64,000 bases of DNA from Novosphingobium sp. TH158. Its GTDB lineage: Bacteria > Pseudomonadota > Alphaproteobacteria > Sphingomonadales > Sphingomonadaceae. This document shows, piece after piece, positions 1-9,236 of this stretch. Made by a program: the position numbers and the translations under genes. Numbering within the stretch: position 1 is the first letter of the stretch; every line of letters starts with the position of its first letter. The DNA is taken from contig NZ_PKRT01000001.1 in NCBI RefSeq assembly GCF_002855555.1, positions 1,054,001 through 1,118,000 of the forward strand. Reading direction: 5' to 3'. The notes beneath the pieces are model-generated. The model ran no database searches, had not been told where the DNA came from, and saw nothing but the letters and a program-made list of their open reading frames with translations.

Positions 1-1
1 C

Positions 2-2602
2 GCTATCGAGCGTATCGAAGTGCTGAAGGACGGCGCCTCGGCCATCTACGGCACCGATGCCATCGGCGGCGTGATCAACTACATCACCAAGAAGAACTTC
101 ACCGGTGTGAGCGCCTCCGGTTTTGTCGACATCACCGAAGCCGGCGATGCCCCGATCTATCGTCTTTCGGGCACGGTCGGATATGGCAAGCTCGACGAGC
201 AGGGCTTCAACATCATGGGGGCCGTCAGCAAGAGCTGGAACGGCGCGCTGTTCGGCAAGGACCGCGACTTCGTGAATGGCAACCAGCCCACTCGCGGCCT
301 GTCGATCGACACGCGCGGCGCTCCGATTGCCACCGTGTTCCCGATCAACCCGACTGCGGCGGGGATCGGCATCACCCAGGGCGGAACCTTGTTTGGTTCG
401 GCCAGCCAGTGCACCACTGGCACGGCACCAAACTGCACCGTCTTCAACCCCGCCTTCTTGGGTAATGCCCCGGGCTTCGTCATCCCCGGCACCACGACGG
501 CGGCCACGGGCGGCGTGAACATCCTTGACCTGCCCGGCGCTGCCGGTTGCGGTTCGATGGACGGTGGCATGCCCTACGATCAGGTGCTGTGGAACACGCC
601 GGGAGCCGCGCTGGCCTGCGCGTGGGACACGGGTCGCGCCGCTACGCTGCAGCAGCCCATCGACACGCTGACCTGGTATGGCCGTGCGACTGCACGCCTT
701 GGCGAACATGAACTCTATGCCGAGGTAACGGGATCGAAGGCCCATTCGAGCAAGATCTTCTCAAACAACCAGTACAGTTCCAACAACACTTCGATGCCGA
801 TTGCCTATCCGCTCAATTCGTTGACGGCATCGACCTACAATTCCGTCTACAACCAGCTCGTCGCCGTGCTTCCCGGCATTGCCGTCAATTACGGCAAGCC
901 GATCATGTTCCGCTGGCGCTGCGACGCTTGCGGACCGCGCCAGTACGAAACCGACACCAAGACCTTCCGCGCCGCCATGGGCATCGAAGGCCCGATTGCG
1001 GACAAGTGGGAATACCGTGTCGGCGGCTCCTATGCGACCAGCCAGGCGACTTCGGTCCTCGGCTCAGGCTATCATTACCGCGGCGTCTTCGCGAGCAATG
1101 CGGCTGCTGTCGCATCGGGCACGGGTGCGACACTCGCCGGCCAGGTCGATACACGCGCACCGACCGCGCCGGGCGCATCGGCCCCCGGCATTGTCGGCCT
1201 GTTCAACAGCGGCATCCTGAATCCCTTCTCGATCATCCAGACCCCGCAGGCCATGGCCGCTCTCGACGCAGTCTCGGCAAAGGGCACCAAGCTGTATGGC
1301 GGCAAGTACGAAATCTGGCAGGCCGACGCCTCGGTGTCGGGCGACCTGTTCGAACTGCCGGGCGGCACGGTCAAGATCGCCGTGGGTGTCGACTACCGTC
1401 GCGAAAGCTACAAGTTCGATGGCTCTGCCGCCGGTGCGCTGAGCTCGCCGGACATCTTCAACGTGGCCTTCGACAACGTGAACCAGCTCAGCAAGGTCAC
1501 GCGTGAGGTCAAGGCGGCCTATGCCGAAGTGCTGGTGCCCGTCATCGACACGTTCGAACTGACCGGCGCGATCCGCATCGACGATTACAGTGGCTTCGGA
1601 TCGACGGTGAACCCCAAGTTCACTGCCAAGTTCCAGCCGTTCGACTGGATCATGGCCCGCGCCTCCTATGGCACCGGCTTCCGCGTGCCGACCTTCAACC
1701 AGATCTTCAACGGCGTTACCCGCTCGCCCAACCCGGGCAGCTCGCTGACCGATCCCACCACCTGCCCCGCAGGCGGTACGGTCAACGTGACACCGGGCTG
1801 TGCCGCGATCACGCCGGAATCGGACAGCGGCGGCAACCTGAACCTCGGGCCGGAAACGTCCGAGCAGTACAGCGCCGGCATCGTGCTTCGCCCGACTTCG
1901 CGGATCACGCTTTCGGCAGACTACTGGAACATCGCCGTGGACAACGTGATCGGTTCGATCACCATTCCGCAGCTGTTTGCCAACATCGCCTCGTTCCCGG
2001 AACGCATCACCCGCACCAACGGCGTGATCACCCTGATTGACCTGCGCACCGGCAACTTCGGTTCGCGCCGGACCAGCGGCATCGACTTTATGGCCCGTGC
2101 CAGCGTCGATGCCCTGCAGGGCACCTTCTCGGCCGGCTTCGATGGAACGCTGCTGCTGACCAAGAAGGAAAAGCTGCTGCCGAACCTGGCCTACACCAAC
2201 CTGCGCGGGGTGTTCTCGCTGTCGGGCGACCTGGGCCTGAAGTGGAAGCACAATGCCTATATCGGCTACAGCAAGGACGATTTCACGGTCACCTTCTCGC
2301 AGATCTACCGCGGCGGTTACCAGAATTTCGGCCTGCCGAACTCGCTCACCGGCCCGAACCTCAGCGCCAACCGGCCTGACTACAACGCGCGGGTGAAGCC
2401 GTACCACATCTACAACATGTCGATGTCGCAGATGATTGCGGAACGCTTCAAGATCACCCTTGGCGTGAAGAACATCTTCAACACCGATCCGCCGTTCGCC
2501 ATCACCTATGACAGCAACACCGGATCGGGCAGCTCGTGGGAGCCGCGCGTTGCCGATCCGCGCGGACGTTCGTTCACGCTGCAGGCAGAAGTGAAGTTCT
2601 AA
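2..2602 (+). CDS. TonB-dependent outer-membrane receptor, 5'-truncated by window edge
   Basis: The reading frame is open from base 2 and the true start lies outside the window; 866 residues are visible. The first residues, AIERIEVLKDGASAIYGTDA, are the classic end of a TonB plug domain, so only the signal peptide, TonB box and first part of the plug are missing. The rest reads as a large beta-barrel and ends in the terminal Phe (EVKF) expected of outer-membrane proteins. Several close Cys pairs occur in predicted surface loops, for example WRCDACG near 919-939. The family imports siderophores, vitamin B12 or, in sphingomonads, carbohydrates and other organics using TonB energy; the substrate cannot be read here. 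A strong terminator follows at once. Confidence 0.93.
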   Translation, partial: AIERIEVLKDGASAIYGTDAIGGVINYITKKNFTGVSASGFVDITEAGDAPIYRLSGTVGYGKLDEQGFNIMGAVSKSWNGALFGKDRDFVNGNQPTRGLSIDTRGAPIATVFPINPTAAGIGITQGGTLFGSASQCTTGTAPNCTVFNPAFLGNAPGFVIPGTTTAATGGVNILDLPGAAGCGSMDGGMPYDQVLWNTPGAALACAWDTGRAATLQQPIDTLTWYGRATARLGEHELYAEVTGSKAHSSKIFSNNQYSSNNTSMPIAYPLNSLTASTYNSVYNQLVAVLPGIAVNYGKPIMFRWRCDACGPRQYETDTKTFRAAMGIEGPIADKWEYRVGGSYATSQATSVLGSGYHYRGVFASNAAAVASGTGATLAGQVDTRAPTAPGASAPGIVGLFNSGILNPFSIIQTPQAMAALDAVSAKGTKLYGGKYEIWQADASVSGDLFELPGGTVKIAVGVDYRRESYKFDGSAAGALSSPDIFNVAFDNVNQLSKVTREVKAAYAEVLVPVIDTFELTGAIRIDDYSGFGSTVNPKFTAKFQPFDWIMARASYGTGFRVPTFNQIFNGVTRSPNPGSSLTDPTTCPAGGTVNVTPGCAAITPESDSGGNLNLGPETSEQYSAGIVLRPTSRITLSADYWNIAVDNVIGSITIPQLFANIASFPERITRTNGVITLIDLRTGNFGSRRTSGIDFMARASVDALQGTFSAGFDGTLLLTKKEKLLPNLAYTNLRGVFSLSGDLGLKWKHNAYIGYSKDDFTVTFSQIYRGGYQNFGLPNSLTGPNLSANRPDYNARVKPYHIYNMSMSQMIAERFKITLGVKNIFNTDPPFAITYDSNTGSGSSWEPRVADPRGRSFTLQAEVKF

Positions 2603-2629
2603 TCCGGGGGAAGGATCGGACAGGACAAG

Positions 2630-2659
2630 GGCCGTCGGGGGAAACCCCGGCGGCCTTTT
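2630..2659 (+). terminator. Rho-independent terminator after TonB receptor
   Basis: An 11-bp GC-rich stem (2630-2640 with 2645-2655, one G-T wobble) has a GAAA loop and is followed by TTTT at 2656-2659. It sits 27 bases after the receptor stop codon. Confidence 0.9.
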
Positions 2660-2683
2660 GCCATGGGATCGATGGTGAACGTT

Positions 2684-2760
2684 TGGCGCGCCCGGCAGGA
2701 GTCGAACCTGCGGCCTCGAGATTAGAAGTCACGTGCTCTATCCAGCTGAGCTACGGGCGC
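2684..2760 (-). tRNA. tRNA-Arg (anticodon TCT)
   Basis: Read on the minus strand, a 7-bp acceptor stem (GCGCCCG with CGGGCGC), a D-arm, a T-arm with GGTTCGACTCC, discriminator G and an encoded CCA are all present. The anticodon loop is CTTCTAA, giving TCT, which reads AGA. The anticodon stem CGTGA/TCTCG has a T-T mismatch at the 29-41 pair. Confidence 0.95.
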
Positions 2761-2818
2761 GCGCCGGCTTCCCATAGTCGGGGTTTGACGCGCAGGCAAA
2801 CCCCGCTAGGCATGCAAC

Positions 2819-3541
2819 ATGAGTGAAACCCTCTCCCGCATCGACGGCAACGCCGGCGCGCGCCGCCATTTCCGGTATTTCGACTATGTCATGGCGGCCT
2901 TCGTCGCGATCCTGCTGCTGTCGAACCTGATCGGGGCAAGCAAGCTTGCGACCCTGGGAGGATACACGTTCGGCGCAGGGATCCTGTTTTTCCCGCTGTC
3001 CTACGTGATCGGCGATGTGCTGACGGAAGTCTATGGCTATGCCAATGCCCGCCGCTGCGTGTGGATGGGCTTTGGCGCGCTGCTGTTCATGGCCTTCATG
3101 AGCTATGTCGTCGTCGCCATGCCTGCCGCCGACGGGTGGGACGGACAGGCGGCTTATGAAAGCGTGTTCGGCAGCACCTGGCGCATCGTCGCGGCATCGG
3201 TGCTTGCGTTCTGGGCGGGGGAATTCGTCAACAGCTTCGTCCTCGCGCGGATGAAGGTGTGGACCGGCGGCAAGCACCTGTGGAGCCGCACCATCGGATC
3301 GACCTTTTTCGGGCAGGCGGTGGACAGCCTGATCTTCTACCCCGTGGCCTTCCTCGGCATCTGGAGCACCGATCGGGTCCTGACCGTGATGGTGACCAAC
3401 TGGCTGCTGAAGGTGTTGTGGGAAGCGCTGCTGACGCCGGTGACCTATGCGGTAGTCGGCTGGTTCAAGGCGCGCGAGGGCGTGGACGTGTTCGACGAAG
3501 GCACCGACTTCTCGCCCTTCGCCAAGGCCGATGCGGTCTAG
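2819..3541 (+). CDS. yhhQ: Queuosine precursor transporter (YhhQ/Vut_1 family)
   Basis: This 240-residue inner-membrane protein has about six hydrophobic segments. The N-terminal FDYVMAAFVAILLLSNLIG and the following FPLSYVIGDVLTEVYGY are hallmark blocks of the YhhQ family (PF02592), which imports preQ0/preQ1 or queuine for tRNA queuosine synthesis. The ATG at 2819 precedes the first hydrophobic stretch directly. It is a single gene between tRNA-Arg and a convergent pspC. The preQ0 reductase QueF is also in this window, which supports a queuosine role. The exact salvaged base cannot be told from the sequence. Confidence 0.9.
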   Translation: MSETLSRIDGNAGARRHFRYFDYVMAAFVAILLLSNLIGASKLATLGGYTFGAGILFFPLSYVIGDVLTEVYGYANARRCVWMGFGALLFMAFMSYVVVAMPAADGWDGQAAYESVFGSTWRIVAASVLAFWAGEFVNSFVLARMKVWTGGKHLWSRTIGSTFFGQAVDSLIFYPVAFLGIWSTDRVLTVMVTNWLLKVLWEALLTPVTYAVVGWFKAREGVDVFDEGTDFSPFAKADAV

Positions 3542-3569
3542 GCCCCGCTGGGTCTGACCAGACGGGGCC
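3541..3569. terminator. Hairpin between convergent yhhQ and pspC
   Basis: GGCCCCG (3541-3547) pairs with CGGGGCC (3563-3569), with further TGG/CCA pairing inside. It overlaps the last base of the yhhQ stop codon and lies 15 bases from the pspC stop. No T-run follows on either strand, so termination strength is uncertain. Confidence 0.5.
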
Positions 3570-3584
3570 TCACCGCGATCCACC

Positions 3585-3794
3585 TCAATCGGCGATGAGG
3601 CCGATGGCGAGGTAGATCAGGATCAGCGATCCAAAGCCGAGCAGCGTACCGACGACCCAGCCCACCCGGATCAGGGTGACATCCCAGCCGAAATAGTCGG
3701 CCATGCCGGCAGAGACGCCCATCAGCTTTCCGCGCGACTTGTTGAGGCGAAAACCGGCGGGACTGCCATTGCGGTTGCGGTCAAGCGAAGTCAT
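3585..3794 (-). CDS. PspC-domain membrane protein
   Basis: This 69-residue protein is one PspC domain: FRLNKSRGKLMGVSAGMADYFGWDVTLIR corresponds to the conserved cytoplasmic block, followed by a single transmembrane helix (about residues 44-67). PspC-domain proteins take part in envelope-stress responses; no PspA or PspB is present nearby. Its ATG overlaps the TGA of the small upstream gene by 4 bases (ATGA), so the two are probably co-translated. Confidence 0.88.
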   Translation of the reverse strand: MTSLDRNRNGSPAGFRLNKSRGKLMGVSAGMADYFGWDVTLIRVGWVVGTLLGFGSLILIYLAIGLIAD

Positions 3795-3940
3795 GCGAGG
3801 GCTCCTACATAGGCGGTGGCAAGGTTCACGTCGCTGCTCGTGGAAGGCAAGCTGACGGTGTTGGTGAACAGCACGAGCGAGAGCATCAGGGCGGTGCCGG
3901 CGGCGGCGAAGCGGCTGGTGAGAGAGTTGAACAGGGGCAT
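3791..3940 (-). CDS. Small membrane or secreted protein, 49 residues, coupled to pspC
   Basis: The frame is open further upstream to 4099, but the ATG at 3940 has a good Shine-Dalgarno (AAAGGAA, 6-7 bases upstream) and gives MPLFNSLTSRFAAAGTALML, a sensible hydrophobic N-terminus. One hydrophobic helix (about residues 11-28) could be a transmembrane anchor or a signal peptide, leaving a short mature tail. The stop overlaps the pspC start. I recognise no family; a small partner of PspC is an inference from coupling only. Confidence 0.65.
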   Translation of the reverse strand: MPLFNSLTSRFAAAGTALMLSLVLFTNTVSLPSTSSDVNLATAYVGALA

Positions 3941-4070
3941 TTCAGGTTCCTTTGCGAATGTTGGGGTGGGGTTTCCACCGATGCCAGACACTTTGCAGGA
4001 GCCGTGCCAAATCGCGAAAACCGCAGAATTGCGCCATTTACGTTTGGTGTTACAATTGGTCACGGATGTG

Positions 4071-4091
4071 AATTGCCGATGAATGGCAATT
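4071..4091. promoter_or_regulatory. Inverted repeat in the pspC-operon/recF divergent region
   Basis: AATTGCC (4071-4077) and GGCAATT (4085-4091) form a perfect 7-bp dyad with a 7-base spacer, followed by more T residues. It lies in the AT-richer 223-base region between divergent genes, about 75 bases from recF and 130 from the small pspC-linked gene. It could be an operator. It resembles a weak plus-strand terminator, but no plus-strand gene lies immediately before it. Confidence 0.35.
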
Positions 4092-4163
4092 TTTCCCACT
4101 ATTCAGGAACCGTGATTTTCGTGGCGCGCACCTGTTACGAGCGATAGGGCTGCGGCAGCCGCC

Positions 4164-5246
4164 ATGACGCTCGACCGCCTGCTCCTCAACGCCTTTCGCA
4201 ACCATGCCGAAACCCGGATCGAGGGCACGCGCCATTTCAACCTGCTGGTGGGCGAAAACGGTGCCGGCAAGACCAACGTCCTGGAGGCGATATCGCTCCT
4301 CGCCCCGGGCCGCGGGCTGCGACGGGCTGCCCTGCCTGACATGGCCGGGAAAGATTGTGGCGGGGGTTTTGCCATCAGCGCCGATCTTGCGGCAAAGGCA
4401 GGCCCGGTGCGGATCGGCACGGGCACCAGTGCGGATCGCCCGACCCGCCGCCTGGTGCAGGTGGAAGGGGCGGATGCCACGGCCAATTCGCTTTCCGAAT
4501 GGCTCTCCATCGGCTGGCTGACTCCTGCGATGGACCGCCTGTTCGCCGAAGGCCCCTCAGCCCGCCGCCGCTTCCTTGACCGTCTGGTGCTGGCGCTCGA
4601 ACCCGGTCATGCCCGCAACGCTGCACGGCTCGACAATGCCCTGCGCGAGCGCAACCGGCTGCTGTCTGCCGAGGCGGAGCCCGACCCGGCATGGTTTGCC
4701 GCGCTGGAGAGCCAGATCGCCGCCAGCGGTGCGCTCGTCGCCCAGGCCAGGGCGCGGCTGGTCGACCGGCTGGGCAAGGCACTCGCGGCCCTGCCCGATG
4801 CGCCCTTTGCCCGGCCTGCCCTCTCTTACCAACCCGGAGGCCCGCTCGAAGAACAGGCCCTTGCTGCCGCCCTGTCGGAAGGCCGCCGTCGCGACCGCGC
4901 CGCGCAGCGCACGCTGACCGGGCCGCACCGCGACGAACTGGGCGTCACGATGACGGGCAAGGACCAGCCCGCCGCCGATTGTTCGACCGGAGAGCAGAAG
5001 GCGATGCTGATTGCCATCACCCTTGCCCATGCCGGCCTGCTCGATCCCGACAGGCCCGGCGTGCTGCTGCTCGATGAAGTTGCCGCCCACCTCGATCCGC
5101 TGCGGCGCGAAGCGCTGTTCGATCGCCTGCGCGCCGGTTCGGCACAGGTCTGGCTGACCGGGACCGAGATTGCACCTTTCGCGGCCATTGCCAGCGAAGC
5201 AGCCGTTTGGCGGGTTGCCGGCGGCGCTGTCGAGCGGACGGGCTGA
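4164..5246 (+). CDS. recF: DNA replication and repair protein RecF
   Basis: This 360-residue SMC-like ATPase loads RecA at single-strand gaps through the RecFOR pathway. The N-terminus TLDRLLLNAFRNH matches RecF, with Walker A GENGAGKT at residues 30-37. The ABC signature CSTGEQKAML lies near residue 273 and Walker B VLLLDEVAAHLD near 300. The length is normal for RecF. Here it stands alone, away from dnaA/dnaN/gyrB, as in many alphaproteobacteria. It converges with the esterase gene, with only 4 bases between stops. Confidence 0.95.
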   Translation: MTLDRLLLNAFRNHAETRIEGTRHFNLLVGENGAGKTNVLEAISLLAPGRGLRRAALPDMAGKDCGGGFAISADLAAKAGPVRIGTGTSADRPTRRLVQVEGADATANSLSEWLSIGWLTPAMDRLFAEGPSARRRFLDRLVLALEPGHARNAARLDNALRERNRLLSAEAEPDPAWFAALESQIAASGALVAQARARLVDRLGKALAALPDAPFARPALSYQPGGPLEEQALAAALSEGRRRDRAAQRTLTGPHRDELGVTMTGKDQPAADCSTGEQKAMLIAITLAHAGLLDPDRPGVLLLDEVAAHLDPLRREALFDRLRAGSAQVWLTGTEIAPFAAIASEAAVWRVAGGAVERTG

Positions 5247-5250
5247 TCCG

Positions 5251-5931
5251 CTACTTCACCGCTTCGCCAACGGTGCCCGCGGTGCGCTTGACGATCTCCT
5301 CCACGCCCTTGGCATTGGGGTGGATATTGTCTGCCTGCACCAGCTCCGGTTTGCCAACCAGGCCATCGAGGAAGAAGGGCACCAGCGTGGCGCCGTGCTT
5401 CTTTGCCAGTTCGGGATAGATCGGTTCGAACTGCTTGCGGAAATCCGCCCCCAGGTTCGGCGGGGCGAGCATGCCCATAAGCACCACCTTCACCCCCCGC
5501 TTCGTCGCTTCGGCCAGCATGGCGTCGATGTTCTTGCGCGTTTCCGCCGGAGAAATGCCGCGCAGGATATCATTCCCGCCGAATTCGACGATCACCAGGT
5601 CGGGCTTGGGATTCTGGGCATCGAGCACGAAGGCAAAGCGCTGCGCCCCGGCGGCCGAGGTATCGCCGGACACCCCCGCATTCGTGACCCTTGCGTTGAT
5701 GCCCTTCGCCCGCAATGCCGCCTCGAGCCGTGTCGGATAGGCTTCGTTGGCGGTCAGGCCATAGCCGGCGAACAGGCTGTCTCCCACGGCAAGGATGCGG
5801 CGCTCCGGCCCCATGATCGGCGGCAGGTCTGCCTCTGCCGCAGACATGCGCGTCGGCTCTGGCGCGGGGGCATCGCCTTTGCAGGCGGACAAGAGGATAA
5901 CAGCTGCGATGCTTGTGACAAACCTGTACAT
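5251..5931 (-). CDS. TesA-type SGNH esterase lipoprotein
   Basis: This 226-residue protein has a lipoprotein signal with lipobox LSAC (Cys17). The SGNH hydrolase blocks are complete: GDSL with catalytic Ser52, an oxyanion Gly after NAGVSGD near 84-90, GGND at 118-121, and the Asp/His pair D201 and H204 in DNIHPN. Relatives (TesA, arylesterase) hydrolyse acyl-CoA and small esters in the periplasm. It diverges from the ybbA-like ABC operon, the same arrangement as tesA-ybbAP in other proteobacteria. The substrate is unknown. Confidence 0.92.
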   Translation of the reverse strand: MYRFVTSIAAVILLSACKGDAPAPEPTRMSAAEADLPPIMGPERRILAVGDSLFAGYGLTANEAYPTRLEAALRAKGINARVTNAGVSGDTSAAGAQRFAFVLDAQNPKPDLVIVEFGGNDILRGISPAETRKNIDAMLAEATKRGVKVVLMGMLAPPNLGADFRKQFEPIYPELAKKHGATLVPFFLDGLVGKPELVQADNIHPNAKGVEEIVKRTAGTVGEAVK

Positions 5932-5976
5932 TTTCCCTCCTTGCGGGCCTGCCCATAGCTATGCCATCGCAGCGCC

Positions 5977-6657
5977 GTGACAAGTCCCCCCCTTGCCGTT
6001 TCCGCGCGCGCCCTCACCCTCACCCTCGGATCGGTGGAGATCCTGAAGGGCATCGATCTTGCCGTTCCCCAGGGTGAAACGCTTGCCCTGCTTGGACCAT
6101 CGGGTTCGGGCAAAAGCTCGCTGATGTCGGTTCTCTCGGGCCTTGAGCGCGCCGGCGGTGGCCAGCTTACCGTCGCCGGACAGGATTTCACCGCGCTTGA
6201 CGAAGACGGTCTGGCACTCGCCCGGCGGGGACGGATCGGGGTTGTCCTGCAGGCCTTCCACCTTTTGCCGACCATGACCGCGCAGGAAAACGTCGCGACG
6301 CCGCTCGAACTGATGAGGGCCAGCGATGCCTGGCAGCGCGCGGCAGAGGAACTGGCGGCGGTCGGCCTCGGCCACCGGCTTGACCATTATCCCGCGCAAC
6401 TTTCCGGCGGCGAGCAGCAGCGCGTGGCAATTGCCCGCGCCATCGCGCCGCGACCGACTCTGATTTTCGCTGACGAACCGACCGGCAACCTCGATGCCGC
6501 GACCGGTGCTTCGATCATCGAACTGCTTTTCAGTCGCCGCGCCGAAACTGGGGCCACGCTGATCATCATCTCTCACGACGAGCACTTGGCCGAGCGCTGT
6601 GAACGCGTGGTCACCATCGGCGACGGGCGCATCGTCAACGATACCGGCAAGCGGTGA
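5977..6657 (+). CDS. ybbA: ABC transporter ATPase, YbbA/LolD-like
   Basis: This 226-residue ATPase starts with GTG. Walker [10 protein letters not shown] is at residues 40-48, the Q-loop at Q92, signature LSGGEQQ at 142-148, Walker [10 protein letters not shown] at 162-170 and the switch His at 200. ADEPTGNLD is typical of the MacB/LolD/YbbA group, whose transporters act mechanically on the envelope rather than as conventional importers. Its TGA overlaps the GTG of the permease by 4 bases, so both are made from one operon. LolD is an alternative name, but the single large permease favours YbbA. Confidence 0.9.
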   Translation: MTSPPLAVSARALTLTLGSVEILKGIDLAVPQGETLALLGPSGSGKSSLMSVLSGLERAGGGQLTVAGQDFTALDEDGLALARRGRIGVVLQAFHLLPTMTAQENVATPLELMRASDAWQRAAEELAAVGLGHRLDHYPAQLSGGEQQRVAIARAIAPRPTLIFADEPTGNLDAATGASIIELLFSRRAETGATLIIISHDEHLAERCERVVTIGDGRIVNDTGKR

Positions 6658-9176
6658 GCGCAGCCCTTCCCCTCGCGACCGCCTGGCGGATCGCCCGGCG
6701 TGACCTTTCCGCCCGGTTCAAGGGACTGCGGCTGCTGCTGGTCTGCCTGTTCCTGGGGGTCGGCGCGCTGGCGGCAATCGGTACGCTGACCAAGGCAATC
6801 GAGCGCGAATTGCAAACCCGCGGCCAGCTTATCCTGGGCGGCGATCTGCAGGTCGCCGTGTGGCAACGCGTGCCGGGCGATGCGGAAATGGCCGCCCTGC
6901 GCCAGCTTGGCCGGGTCTCGTCCGGCACGCGCCTGCAAGCCATGGTCAGCGCGGGCGACGCTGTTGCGCCGGTCGAACTGAAAGCCATCGACGCCAACTG
7001 GCCGCTCTATGGCCGGCTCACCCTGAAGGACGGTCGCAAGGTCGGCCAGCCGGATGCCGGCACGGCATGGATCGGCGAAGGCGTTGCTGCGCGCCTTGGC
7101 GTGGACAAGGGCGGCACGATCGCCATCGGCCCGCTGCGCCTGACGGTTGCAGGGATCATCGCGGACGAGCCGGACCGGCTTGGCGAGGGCATGGGCTTTG
7201 CCCCGCCTGTCATCGTGCGCGAGGATGTGCCCTATGCCGCCGGGCTGATCCAGCCGGGCGCCATGTATCGCAGCAAGGTGCGCGTGGCCTTTGACCAACC
7301 GCGCGAGACCGAACCGGTGGTAGAGAGCCTGCGCCGCCAGTTCCCCTCCGCCGGGTTCGACCTGCGCACCCGAGACCGCGCTTCGCCGGGGACCGAGCGC
7401 TTCATTGACCGGCTGGGCGAATTCCTCGTCCTCGTCGGCCTCGCGGCGCTCACCATCGCCGGCATCGGCATCGGCGGCGGCGTCGGCTCGTGGCTCGACA
7501 GCAAGCGTGGCTCGATTGCGGCGCTCAAGGTTCTGGGTGCCACAAGCAGCGACATCGCGCGGATCACCCTGATGCAAGTCATGGCCGTTGCCCTGCTAGG
7601 CACGCTGGCAGGGCTGGCGGCTGGCGTGATGGTCACGCCGCTGCTCACCAATGCGTTGCGGGGACTGCTGCCGGTGCCGGAGGGCTTCCCGATCGAGCCG
7701 CTCGCCCTGCTGCGTGCCGCGCTGTACGGGTTGCTGGTGGCGCTGGTGTTCACCGCCGTTCCGCTCGCCCGGGCACGCGCATTTCCAGCCATGGCCCTGC
7801 TGCGCGCGCGCGTATCGCCGCTGGGCCGCGAGTGGCGACGTGCGGCATGGCCCGTGGGCATCGGGCTGGCCCTGATCGTTGCGACTGCCATGCTGAGCGC
7901 CGCTCAGCCCATGGTGACTGCCCTGTTCCTTGCCGGTTCGGCGGCACTGCTCGGCCTGCTTGGCCTGCTGGGCTGGGCAGTCCGCCGCCTGGTCGCCCGG
8001 CTGCCGCGTCCGGCAAACCCCTTGCTGCGGACAGCCCTTGCCAACCTCCACCGGCCCGGTGCGCAAACCGGCGCGCTGGTGACCGCGCTGGGCTTCGGTC
8101 TTTCCGCCTTCGTCCTGCTGGCGGCGATATCGTCCAGCCTTGATGCGAACATTTCTGCCCGCGTACCGCAGCAGGCACCGGACTATTTCGTGCTCGACGT
8201 ACCGAAGGACCGGCTCGGCCAGTTTACGCAGACCGTCCACCAGTTTGCACCGCAGGCCGAAGTGCGCACCGTGCCGGCGCTGCGCGGTGCCGTGCTTGCC
8301 TATGGCCAGCCGGGCAACATGGTCCGCATCGCCGATCTCAAGCAGCTTCCCGAAGGCGCAGGGCCACTGCGCGGCGAACGGGGGCTGACCTATTCGGATA
8401 CCGTGCCCGAGGGCAACACGCTGGTCAGCGGCGAATGGTGGCCCAAGGACTATGCCGGGCCGCCGCTCGTATCCATCGATGCCGAGATTGCCGAGGCGGC
8501 AGGCCTGAAAGTGGGAGACAAGCTGGCGGTCAGCGTGCTGGGCGTCGAACGCGAAGTGACCATCGCCAGCCTGCGGCGGATCGACTGGGCGACGATGGGC
8601 TTCAACTATTTCCTCGTCTTCTCGCCCAATGCCCTGCGCGATGCCCCGCACAATTTCGCCGCCACGGTTGACGTTCCGCAAGCATCCCCGCCGGCAGAGC
8701 TTCTGCGCCAGCTTGCCCGCGCCTTCCCGTCCAGTTCGGTGATCGAAACCGGCCCGATGCTGCGTCAGGCGCGCGACCTGCTTTCGCAGATGAGCCTGGC
8801 GATCCTTGCGGCTGCATCGGTGGCAGTTCTGGCGGGCATTGCCGTGCTGCTGGGCGCAATCGCGGCAGCACGCGCCGCCCGGACCTATGACAGCGTGATC
8901 CTGCGCGTCCTGGGTGCAAGCCGCCGGCAATTGCTGCTGGTCCAGCTTGGGGAATACGGGCTGCTGGCGGCCCTGCTTGGCGTGGTTGCCCTGGTCCTTG
9001 GCACGGGGGTGAGCTGGCTGGTGATCGTCCAGATGTTCGAGTTCGAGTGGCTGCCGGACTGGCTGGAAGTGCTCGGCGTGCTGGGAGCCGGCCTGCTCCT
9101 CGTCCTGGCCTTTGCCCTGGCGGCATCGATGCCGGTGCTGCGCACCCGGCCTTCGCAGGCGCTACGCGAGCTGTGA
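6654..9176 (+). CDS. ybbP: FtsX-like ABC permease, YbbP type
   Basis: This 840-residue permease starts with GTG overlapping the ATPase stop. It has an N-terminal transmembrane helix (about residues 24-44), a large periplasmic region, three helices in an FtsX block (near 263-370), two helices near 400-440, another (near 475) before a second periplasmic region, and a C-terminal three-helix FtsX block (about 710-830). This duplicated layout and length match YbbP. The pair with YbbA probably exports or extracts a lipid or hydrophobic compound across the envelope; the substrate is not established. A terminator follows directly. Confidence 0.9.
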   Translation: MSAALPLATAWRIARRDLSARFKGLRLLLVCLFLGVGALAAIGTLTKAIERELQTRGQLILGGDLQVAVWQRVPGDAEMAALRQLGRVSSGTRLQAMVSAGDAVAPVELKAIDANWPLYGRLTLKDGRKVGQPDAGTAWIGEGVAARLGVDKGGTIAIGPLRLTVAGIIADEPDRLGEGMGFAPPVIVREDVPYAAGLIQPGAMYRSKVRVAFDQPRETEPVVESLRRQFPSAGFDLRTRDRASPGTERFIDRLGEFLVLVGLAALTIAGIGIGGGVGSWLDSKRGSIAALKVLGATSSDIARITLMQVMAVALLGTLAGLAAGVMVTPLLTNALRGLLPVPEGFPIEPLALLRAALYGLLVALVFTAVPLARARAFPAMALLRARVSPLGREWRRAAWPVGIGLALIVATAMLSAAQPMVTALFLAGSAALLGLLGLLGWAVRRLVARLPRPANPLLRTALANLHRPGAQTGALVTALGFGLSAFVLLAAISSSLDANISARVPQQAPDYFVLDVPKDRLGQFTQTVHQFAPQAEVRTVPALRGAVLAYGQPGNMVRIADLKQLPEGAGPLRGERGLTYSDTVPEGNTLVSGEWWPKDYAGPPLVSIDAEIAEAAGLKVGDKLAVSVLGVEREVTIASLRRIDWATMGFNYFLVFSPNALRDAPHNFAATVDVPQASPPAELLRQLARAFPSSSVIETGPMLRQARDLLSQMSLAILAAASVAVLAGIAVLLGAIAAARAARTYDSVILRVLGASRRQLLLVQLGEYGLLAALLGVVALVLGTGVSWLVIVQMFEFEWLPDWLEVLGVLGAGLLLVLAFALAASMPVLRTRPSQALREL

Positions 9177-9181
9177 TTCGA

Positions 9182-9215
9182 AAACCCCTCCCCCCGGCAG
9201 CGGGGAGAGGGGTTT
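9182..9215. terminator. Bidirectional terminator between ybbP and DUF805 gene
   Basis: AAACCCCTCCCC (9182-9193) pairs with the run ending AGGGGTTT (9201-9215), with one A-C mismatch. The A and T flanks give U-runs on both strands. It serves the convergent genes on each side. Confidence 0.8.
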
Positions 9216-9236
9216 CCTGTCATTCGGGAATGAGCG

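Noticed and set aside
4071..4095. Dyad followed by T-run as a plus-strand terminator
   Set aside because: No plus-strand gene ends just before it; an operator is at least as likely.
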